NCBI GenBank assembly: GCA_025642065.1
Contig: JAODUP010000483.1
Coordinates: 207,501-271,500 of the forward strand
Length of the DNA stretch: 64,000 bases
Reading direction: 5' to 3'
DNA from: Paralvinella palmiformis
Lineage: Eukaryota; Annelida; Polychaeta; Terebellida; Alvinellidae
In this document: piece after piece, positions 54,246-64,000 of the stretch
Numbering within the stretch: position 1 is the stretch's first letter
Layout of the letters: the number at the start of each line of letters is the position of its first letter
Notes under the pieces: generated by a model
The model's input: only the letters and a program-made list of their open reading frames with translations
Database searches by the model: none
Told to the model about the DNA's origin: nothing
Program-made: the position numbers and the translations under genes

Positions 54246-56609
54246 AATGAATTGTTGCAACAACAATATATAACTTATATATTTAGTGTACATTTACTGA
54301 GAGATATAACTTCTGTTACGTCTTCTTTGAGATAGATGTCATACACTATGACGTCACTTCTGTTTCCTCATTAGGTGAACACTTGATTAACGTACACTAA
54401 CTTTATACACACATAGTTAGTCCGCTTTTCCATATATTCTATGCTTGTTAGTCACGGTTTATGTAATAATGCAATTTCAGCCACAAACTATAGAGTCAAC
54501 ATACGTAAATCTACTCCTTACTAAAAGTGTGTTAGGATTTGGTAAATTTGTGATTTGATAATGTGGGATTACCTAGTGTCATGTTTAGTTAGTCGATATT
54601 CGTAACAATGCTTCGTTGCTCGTAGACATTTTTGCTCTAGGAAATTGTGCGTTAATATGACAATGTGCAACATATAAGGATCGCTCCATTTTAGAATCAC
54701 CGTGTGTTTATTTAAGGATACTAAATGTTTATTGCACTGTAAAAAATCATGATTTTAAGATACTAATATTTGAACATCAATAAGTGACGAATGTATTTCT
54801 TCACAATAAATTGTTATATAACAGGCAATCGTGGAGTATCGAAACGTAGGGATAATGTGTGTGTGTGTATGTATGTGTGTGTGTGGGTGTGAGCGCACAC
54901 ACACATACACATACACACACACATATATATAAACTGATATATTTTCCATATTTATGATACTAATGTCCTAATATCTTTTTTTTCTTTTTCGTTTAATAAC
55001 GTTAGGCGTATTTCTATCATTGCTGGACATGGAACACACATACTTCTTCAGAAGTATAAAGATGAAAAATAATATTAAAGGTGTGTCGCCATTAGTGTAC
55101 TGGCTTAATGTCCCATGTCAACACATTTTGTTTTTAAAGCTGTACTTTGTTTGCTAATAATACCCTTTTAGACTAATTGTAATAACAATGGCCTTTATAG
55201 ACATTATTAGGCCCCGTTTTATTTACAAATTGGAATATGTAAATAATACATATGTAGAAACGTTGTTTTGAGTGTGTGTTTACACTTATGAGTGTGGCTA
55301 ATTAACTATAAAGCATAATATGTGTGCATGTTCAATGTTAGCTCTCAACGAGTGATGACGTAACACACCTAATTGAACAAAAACAAAAGACTAAACAATA
55401 AACACAAACAAACACACTTATTGATGAGTTAGCACACATCTGAGTCAGATGAACCTGCTGAGCTAAAGGAATAGAATTGAACATCCATCAGAATTCCTGA
55501 TGCGGTACACAGGTTCTGAATATTTGCACACACACATTAAAATATGAACATTATGTAATGTATTTCGCGTTTACTTATTTTTTAACCCTAACCCTATTAT
55601 TTAAAGAAAACGGCTAAAAGTAATATACTCTATCGTGATAAAAAGGAATTGCGTATTTCCGAGTAAGATGTAAATTTACAAAGAATTAATTTAAGGTTAA
55701 TTTGATTATTTTTATTATTTTATTCAACCTCCATATAATGGAGAAAATAAATACAGGATAAAAGTACCTACAGCATACTATAAAGAAGAACAATACTAGC
55801 TTAATACAGCAATAATGTTTAATAAGATTTTGTCATTATAATAATTTGTTTAGTATACGTTACCCTATGAATAACCATCAACATTTTTCATGTGCGATTT
55901 GTGTACTTTAATCGTGGACATAGAAAGTGATGGTGTATATCAATGATCAATATTTGATTTGGGATATATCTGCCAATATTTGCCAATACATGTTCATTGA
56001 TTGTATAATTTATGTAATTATTCATTTTTGGCAGTGTAAAAGTTAGCACGGCACTAATTCCTTTTAAGTATACAAAGGGGAGTAAAGGACGAATATTAAT
56101 TGCCATAATTAAAAACCAATTATCATCTATATATACTATTATATAATATTTTGCTATTTAATATGGTAAATATTGTATTTAACTCTCTTTTTAATGTTCG
56201 TTTGGCGTATTCTCACACGTACGGTAGACATGTGTGACACTAAACTGAACATATGTGTCTATTATCCGAATGTTTCCATAATAACAGTACTAAGAAATGT
56301 TTATATACTGCCTGATTTAGCTTTGTGCATAAAAGGTAGATAGCTGCTTAATTGAATTGGATCGATGTATTCCGGGGCTTTCTTTGCAATGGCCTGATAA
56401 GGATGTGGGTGGTCGTAGAACTCTGACATCTAAGATCAAAATCTGACTTGGATGAATACTATTGAGTAGGTCGTTTCATCATTAATGCTGCACATTTGTT
56501 GACTGGCCTAAACTAATGTGGGGCCAAGAGCGATGGTAAAAGATTTATATTTCCACCTTATTAGTTCGCCGACTATATGCAAGAAATTAATGCATTGAAT
56601 CGCGGCCAA

Positions 56610-56695
<86 letters not shown>

Positions 56696-57954
56696 ATACA
56701 TACATAAATACACACACACACACACAACACACACACACACGTATTTGACCCTCTAGCAAATATCACAAGGCATATTACGCTGCGGTTGATAAGTTCTGTT
56801 TTCTGTGCGTCGACACTGTGTGCTTCCAAATCTGCGTATTCTAAAAAGATGTGATCTAGAGCTGTATATTACGTTCACCATTTGCGTCTTTAGAGGGTCA
56901 CCATTCCGCTTTTTAGTCTGGGAATCCTGCATTTAAATTAGTGTAATAGGTACAGTGCGCTCTTAAAGCATTATAAGTACTACTGATTAAGGAATAGAAA
57001 CATTGCGTCCCATCTCACGCAGTGGCATATAAAATTCGCTTTAGTAGAATGTGGAAAAGTGTTTCCTTCCTAGGTCCAGTTATGTCTAGTCTTTACTATG
57101 GCATTCAAGGTTAAGTTTATTCTGATTGGCATTAATAACACTCTATATGATAACGATAGTTTGAATAGCAGTTATTATGTCTGTTTTCAATATGGCGATA
57201 CATATAGTGCAATTCCGACTTATTGTTATGATATACAATTGGCATTCATTAGAACTATGTTTTGAGAAGTCCTTATTCGGATATTAAGCAGATCCATATT
57301 GATGTAGTGTCATTATGGAAATATGAATAGTACTGGGTAGTAGTAGTAGTAGTAGTAGTAGTAGTCGCAGTATGAGAAGTATCAATAGTAATAGTAGTCA
57401 CATCCTGAAAAGGTACTAGTTGTAGTAGAAATAGTAATAGTAGTGGTACAGGTAGCATGTTATTATCAATAGTAGTAGTAGTAGAAATAGTAGTGGTACA
57501 TATAGTGAATCCAATTAATGTTCCTATTAATTCTGCTATAGTCATTCCATTATATTTAGTCACTTAGATATTTGTTAGTTAAAGCTTACATGAATCTGAA
57601 GTAGAACTACAAATTTACTTATACTGTCTTAGGAATAAATAATCCACCGAACAGAACTGAAAAGGTATTGATTATGAATCACTGAGGACAGCAAAGAACC
57701 ATATACCGCTGCCGATGTAAGATGTAGGTAAAATATCTATCTGACCTGCCATATATATGTTCTCAAACAAATAATAATTTTTACTTATTTATCAGCCACC
57801 TTACAATAATAGTATCCTTAATGGCTGGCATTATCAAGGAGTGGTACTTAAGGAAGAATCTACGAATGGGTAGTGGGCCAGACCGACGCATTTTGTTTCG
57901 GTTGGCAGCTTTAATCTGGACAGGTTTAGATTGACTGGATCTTATCAACGACAT
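54246..57954. other. Noncoding, corresponds to the D-H interval without the TIR element
   Basis: It contains a GT/CA palindrome at 54856-54930, (AT)n at 56617-56692 with (CA)n at 56711-56740, and (AGT)n around 57335-57510. The stretch 56009-56065 resembles 27436-27490, the host flank of the TIR element. A minus-strand frame at 57781-57963 is more GC-rich than its surroundings but unassigned. Confidence 0.6.
54856..54930. repeat. Interrupted palindrome of GT and CA tracts
   Basis: A GT-rich left arm and a CA-rich right arm are inverted repeats of each other around a GAGCGCAC centre. The arms even share the TATGTAT/ATACACATA interruptions in mirror position. Confidence 0.85.
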
Positions 57955-58330
57955 TAAAACCACATATTTAAGAGGCTACTTCCACCGAAACCACATGCTG
58001 TGAATGAATACCGACCTGGGCAAGATTATGGATCCAGACTTATGATAAAAAAATCAATTAGCGAAATTATACAAGATGATGTAAATTATTACGTTAATAA
58101 ATAAATATAATTCACTTCAACTGATAAATCCATGATACATTATCGAATTATATCTGAAACGTATCAACAAAATTGTCACCTTAACAAGAAGCAAGTTGAA
58201 TAAGTTGTTATGTTAGTTGTATGGTTTAATGCATTTTCTAAATTATTAATAGGAAGGAGACGCAGTTAATTTATTACCTTGAATAAATAAATACAAACAT
58301 ATTATGATCCATTTGGACTTAACATGATAC
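57955..58330 (+). repeat. Duplicated segment H, copy 2
   Basis: This is the partner of 27620-28160, with the same anchors in the same order. Confidence 0.75.
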
Positions 58331-58439
58331 AGATCTAGAAGCACGTTAACATGTCATCAAACCAGACAAAATAATTAAAGTCGTCTGAAACTAATTGAAA
58401 TAGTGTAAACCTCTCTGTTGAAAAACATTATTTAGGAGA

Positions 58440-58663
58440 ATAGGTTATCGTAGATATTAGAAATGCGTCGTCTCTTGAAAATTTAAAATCGGCTAAAAAA
58501 TACACCTGTTCAATGTTGTTTTCACATATAAAGAATAAATATCTTTTAAATCTCTTCTAGGGTTTAAAGATATAGTATTTGGGATAATATTATATTACAT
58601 ATTATATTACATATTATTTGTACTGCGCCTTTGAATGGCTCATTCTTGTGAGGACTCTTTATT

Positions 58664-58716
<53 letters not shown>
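58440..58716 (+). mobile_element. LINE 3' end, same family as 43035-43430
   Basis: The plus strand reads GTAGATATTAGAAATGCGTCG, TACACCTGTTCAATGTTG and CTGCGCCTTTGAATG before an (ATT)n tail (58660-58716). This closely follows the reverse complement of 43290-43035. Protein traces are IRNASSLENL and YTCSMLFSHI. It is only the final part of the element. Confidence 0.75.
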
Positions 58717-58718
<2 letters not shown>

Positions 58719-59078
58719 TATATTAATTCGACTGGCTAGAAATCAGATTACCTGACTGAGCCGATTTCATTATCGTTTTGTTTTGGTAAGATTTCAGACT
58801 ATACTAAATAGCTAATAGGTCTTTCATGATAGTTTACTACCTTATAAACTATTACAGTTTGCCCTAAAGGTTTCTCTGATTGGATTAGTAATGATATCAC
58901 TTAGAGACCATGCCGTGTTACCTAGAACTGGCTTTATAAAAATAGTAACTCTGAATATGTCGTACTTGCACTCCATTGTAGTGCAGGTAGAATATTAACG
59001 CCATTTGTCTAACGGTATCAAAGTTAATGAAGCGAAATTAAATTCGAAACCGGTTTCCCTGAATGAAAACTCTCTTCT

Positions 59079-59199
<121 letters not shown>

Positions 59200-59999
59200 C
59201 CAACAACGTGACTCTTAGGCCAAAGAAAGACTTACATTAAACATGGGACTACATCTATCAAATTCATTAAGCAGCTGCTCTGTGTTAGCCTACCCAATGG
59301 TAGACTCCACCATAAAATTCATAGCAGATGTTAGTTTACTCAATTTGTTCTTGCAGCTGGAAAATTTGGAATGAATGTTGGAAATGAAATTTGTAGTCCA
59401 GACCAATGTGAAAATGAATAAAGACGGTAGCTCTGGAATATATATATGTAAATACACTTAAACAGGTTATTAACATTAACCCTAATCCTACCAACTGGGA
59501 TACAATCGGACTCCGGATAGCATCATTTGCATGTTAAATATTTACTATTTGCAATTTGCTTTTAGGATTTTGGGAGTTTGTTAATCTACTCTAGCCTACT
59601 TCAGGCCATGTGTTTTTCTAGTAATATGAAAATAAGCAACACAACCTACAATAATTAACTATTTCTTTTCAGAGTGCCATTTTACTTTAGTTAGTTCATT
59701 AGTAGACTGAATTTATAACGGGGTATTTCTCGTATTCCGCGCCTATAAAGTGCACTTTTTGACAAATTAAAAACACAGCCAGTCAGCGAATTAATAATAA
59801 ACTCATTTAAGAGCCGCTCTACGGTTGATATCAAATCGTGAAAACCTAATCGTCGGAACATTGCGGATTTAGCTAGACTATAATTCATGGGTGAGGTTCA
59901 ATAATGCTTTTCATTAGTGTACTTAATGATCCCATTTATGGATATAAAGGTTTATTAGGTTCACGGGGATTAGAATATTCTTTATTATTCATGCAGGCA

Positions 60000-60105
60000 T
60001 GTGTGTGTTTTTTGTTTGTTTTGTATGTGTAGTGTGTGCATGCGCGCTTACGTGTATGTGCGTGTGTGTATGTGCGTGCGTGCGTATATCTGTGCGTGCG
60101 TGTCA
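60000..60105. repeat. GT/GC-rich imperfect microsatellite
   Basis: A TGTG and GTGCGTGC tract lies inside segment E copy 2, immediately after the shared CATGCAGGCA anchor. Copy 1 has no such tract there. Confidence 0.85.
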
Positions 60106-61179
60106 TTAACGCACTGGGCTGCCTCTCCATAAAGTGAGTAGTATAATCTTAACCAGATCAAATAAAACATTGTTTTGACATCAAGGACACGATTAGACAT
60201 ACATTGCTATTCAGTTAATTCGAGAAGCCTAGATGTTAAAGACAACTCTCTCAATCGTCCAATTATCTTTAACATTCGCCGAACATTCGACCTCACTGAA
60301 GCTAATTATGCGATGCACTGTTCAGGTAGTCCTCTTATTGTCAGTGTAATTAATCAGATTGGTCAGTAGAAGGTTCACTGAGGTGTAAACAAGAGTGTGT
60401 GTGTGTGTGGAGTATAATTTGCTACTTTGAGTATAATTTGCAAGTACGACACACTTAGCTATGATCCGAATGGAGAGTTAGATTACTTTCGCCCAAACGT
60501 AAAGTAATATATTTAAATGTGATACGTTGTGATGTATTCAGATGTAACGAAAGTGGCTAACATTTTTACGCAACAGGCTGCCAAATAATTTACAGTATGA
60601 CATTGCAATATGATTTCCACACGAATGACATGTTAATGTCACACTAAATTGCTAAGCCATTCACATTTGTTAAGAATACGAGGAAGAGTTAGGTTAGACC
60701 CACGTTCATCTGAGTTGTGTTGGGTCCTATTTCTACTCAAATAATTATTCAAAGGTTTCGTGAAAAAACAGGACGCGAATAAATAACAATTTTAAAGTTA
60801 TTTAAAACTCTTATCATTTTCTCGTATGTGATTATTTTGGCTCACAAGATACGTAGGTATAAACCTTTCCCTGAGTGAGTGGCCAAATGACACACCTCCA
60901 TGATATTATGCATAACACAAATTTATACAAATATTTAATATAAAGGCTAAATATTAATCTTTTCCAGTGTCAGTACATTCATACTATTCATGAACAAATT
61001 AGAAATATGTGGACGTGGAAGTGTATACTTAGGCTGGAGGTGGCTATTGATATATATATATATATATAAGCCAGGTAAATACACAAAAGTATAATGTTCA
61101 GAAGTATATCGTGTTCGATAATGATGATAATAAAATTGATCAAATAAACAACATAAGTTTCCCAAGCGAAAACACTCAT

Positions 61180-61800
61180 TTATGTTCCACAGATATTGTA
61201 TTAGTTTCTATGGATCTCCATTATGGCGTTTAAGTTATATGTTACTTGGAGAAAAATGTGTTAGAAAAATATGGAATGTGTCACATTGGAGACTTTTGAG
61301 ACATCTTGTCGAAAGCAATGGTGTCCAATACGATCTAATGTCTATATTCTTATCTTTTTATGATTCCATCAGTAAAAGCAATAATGAGCGTACTCGTTTT
61401 TGTTCATTATTATGTAAATCAGCAAGGTCTGCCGTTGCAGAAAATAGAAGGATGTTATTGTCAAACTTTAATAAAGGGAGTTTTGTGAAAATTGAAACTC
61501 CAATGTTGCAAAAATATTATCGTTTTAATGAAATCTGTAAAAACGAAGGTGATATGCTAAAAGAATTATGTCTCATGAGGGATAAATGGCTTTTTATTTA
61601 TTTCGATGTTAGAGAAGTCCAGTTATTGATTGACTTGATCTCTACTGGCTAAGCCATGTCTAGATGGATGAATGATTGTTCTGTTCTTTTTCTCTCTTTT
61701 TCTGAATTTCTACTTAATTATTATTACTGAAAATAATTGTTCAACATTGTATATACTATGTTGTTACGAAATAAATTATATATATACGCAACTTATTCCT
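61180..61800 (+). mobile_element. LINE ORF2 C-terminal fragment, open for 156 codons
   Basis: The frame 61182-61652 reads YCISFYGSPLW near its start (about 61194-61226), then CVRKIWNVSHWRLLRHL and FLSFYDSISKSNNERTRFC. This matches the C-terminal region of a class of animal LINE proteins (SFYGS-x-LW then R-x-WN-x-P). It has no internal stop, so the copy is younger or better preserved than the others. It begins abruptly, consistent with 5' truncation. After the stop an AT-rich 3' part runs to a GAAATAAATT end near 61780. It lies inside segment E copy 2 and has no counterpart in copy 1. Confidence 0.65.
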
Positions 61801-62557
61801 GAAGAATATATTACTCCAGTCACAGTGTGAGTAAATATCGAACTGCTAGTCACTGAATTTGGGGAATTGTCATAATCATAATGATATTTCAAGATTAGAT
61901 AACATTTTATGGACTATATAGCTATTTTAGCTTTTATTGGTGTGGTTAACCTGACACTATTAAATATAAAAATGTGACAATATGAGATTCATCAAAACAG
62001 CCAATATTGTCCAAGGTAATTGAGTACACACAGATTGAAACAGTGTATCTGACACGTACGCTTCATGAGAGGTAATTTATTTTCTTATACAGAAATATGA
62101 TTAAAAGAAAATCAGCCCAATGACACTAGTACGTGAATTAGGTGGCGGAAATGGAATGTTAGGTAGATTAAAAGAAATATATTTTGTGTTGTTGCATAAC
62201 AATTACATATCTTATTTTTGTTTTGAAAAGATACATTGTTCATGTACAATACGTGTATATCTAAATTAATTCCGAAAATATGGCAGTTTAATCAGATTCA
62301 GAGATCACATTTGTATCTCTAAGGCCAGAAATATATAAATACGTTAAACCTAGTCGGTATACAGCTTATACTGTGTTAAAAAAATAAACATGATTATGTT
62401 CGGCAAAACACAGTCCAGGTTATTTTACTGAACTAATCCTGTATATGTAACAATTTTAAAATATTTAAATATTGACCTGGCCCAAATTCAAGACTACTCC
62501 GTTTAAGAATAAATTGTTACGGAAAAACCTTCTTGATAGTAAGGATATTATCATTTA

Positions 62558-62558
<1 letters not shown>

Positions 62559-62599
<41 letters not shown>
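62559..62599. repeat. (ATT)n microsatellite
   Basis: This is the trinucleotide tract of segment E copy 2. The partner tract in copy 1 is at 41141-41190 and is followed by the same CATAAGATAA block. Confidence 0.95.
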
Positions 62600-63240
62600 C
62601 ATAGGACAATCATAAGATAAACATATCGCAAAAACAAATAACAGACAAGGAATAAATTCCTGCCAATATAATTATTTGAATGTATTTATTGAACACATTC
62701 AAATGTATAAATTCCTCAGTTAAAATATGAAACACCTTTAATATGCATTTGTTAGACTCTGAGTTTAATGCGATGCAAGTTTTTAAAGCTGATAATTAAT
62801 ATAACATAAGTTAATGACTATCGTTCAGATGATGATTGCTTTACAATCTCAGTACTTGATATAACATTCATGGAGCTGATTTTATTATTAACTTTGTTTA
62901 CATCAGATAATCCGGTATTTGAACATCTTTTACTAGACATTAAGGTATTCTCTGGTGTATAGATGTGCACGTATCTACTGATGTGGATTTAAAAATATAA
63001 CTTGTAATATGCAATTAATAAACAAAACAGTTGATATTAAGCTTCACTGATATCGCACGCATAATAAGTAATTATATAGCGACATATCAAATGTATCTTA
63101 CACTAATAATATGTATTTTATATGATCTACACTCAACTTTATTGTACTTAAATACTGTATACTATTAGAAAGTAAAGCCCAAAGTGCGCCGTTTGTTTTT
63201 CCTTAATTCTACCATTTTGTTGAGTCTGAGACCTTTAAAA

Positions 63241-64000
63241 ACATTATCGTGTTCGACTTACTGAATTCTGCAGTCTATAAGTGGGGTCAACATGTGTCAA
63301 GTAATATACGTAGACACCTGCGCGCGCGCACGTACACACACACACACACACACACAACAAATACAAACACGCACCATAACACACGCAGGCTTGCACCCAC
63401 GTGCATACACACGCGAATCCAAAAACACATACACGCGCGCGTGCATGCGCGCACACACATATACACATATATGAATCCAGAGTGGCCACTTTTCTTGCTG
63501 AGTCATGTGTAATATCTGACCAGTCCCTAAGCCGCCAATCAAAAAAAAAAAAAAAGAAGCGAATCACCATTATCATGATACTTCAGCTTCATCATTCCAA
63601 AACTGTATCCGCTTAATAGTCATGAAATATGCCAAGGGCTTCTTATTTACTTAATTGATTTATACACTGACGTCATCAATATGCACATCAATATGCATAT
63701 CTAAGTTGTGGTATGTGTAACGTCACAACACTGTGTGTATCAACATTGATCAGTTTTGGATATTCTGCTGTTTAATTAATAAACCATGCAATATTTGCGA
63801 ACAGATGCACATTACTAAGATTCTACCGACATAAACCGAAAATTATGAAAATTAAAGTTAATAATCATAATAATGACTCATCCAGTAAATGAACTATTGA
63901 CCTGGAATTTTTTTTATTTAATACCCGAAAGTTATTTTGCGGACACTATTTTAATCATAGGATTGTTTTTATTTGTATATATCAAGAACTATATAATTAT
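63241..64000. other. Noncoding end of window with CA/GC-rich tract and A-run
   Basis: A complex CA/CG microsatellite lies at 63319-63470 and an A15 run at 63540-63554. Frames over this tract are repeat artefacts. Nothing else is recognised. Confidence 0.65.

Noticed and set aside
55582..55594. Telomere-like TAACCCTAACCCT
   Set aside because: Only two units, without an array. It is too short to be more than chance.

Overview
The window looks like intergenic or intronic DNA from a large, AT-rich, repeat-rich animal genome. A mollusc, and more specifically a cephalopod, is my best guess. The reasons are very long (AT)n, (GT)n, (CT)n and (ATT)n microsatellites, many decayed non-LTR retrotransposons whose 3' ends finish in (ATT)n tails, and no bacterial-style gene organisation. 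The taxonomic call is inference. No complete cellular gene is visible. The only candidate for a host coding piece is one short exon on the minus strand at 37700-37895.

The main structural message is that the window is a mosaic of old, diverged duplicated segments. The strongest series is colinear: 17470-21800, 27620-28160 and 38745-41900 match, in the same order and strand, 51085-54245, 57955-58330 and 58729-63240. I read this as an ancient large tandem duplication whose first copy later grew by insertions. On the left side a second tandem pair, 5775-9420 and 9828-12520, carries a different LINE insertion in each copy. Further pairs are 2880-3345 with 14280-14915, 6230-6540 with 47890-48220, and 46170-46660 with 48780-49140.

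The most interesting locus is 23219-27419. It is a 4.2-kb element bounded by inverted repeats of about 210 bp, roughly 75% alike by eye. It contains one long decayed intronless gene on the plus strand. Pieces of the product spread over several frames show an N-terminal His/Cys-type region, a PIN/XPG-like segment with a recognisable remnant of a TGCDT-type motif, and a C-terminal cluster of eight cysteines before an acidic tail. The nuclease-plus-eight-cysteine combination recalls Academ-type DNA transposons. The second copy of the host duplication appears to lack this element.

Retrotransposon remnants are found at 7065-8575 (+), 10190-10995 (-), 28561-28760 (-, tail only), 29030-29640 (+), 29664-30870 (-), 43035-43430 (-), 43436-44385 (+), 58440-58716 (+) and 61180-61800 (+). 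The open frame at 33595-34050 looks like the N-terminal part of another transposon-associated protein ended by a nonsense codon. Everything else is AT-rich sequence in which I recognise only simple repeats.

All homology statements come from reading by eye and from memory of protein families. No alignment or database search was run.
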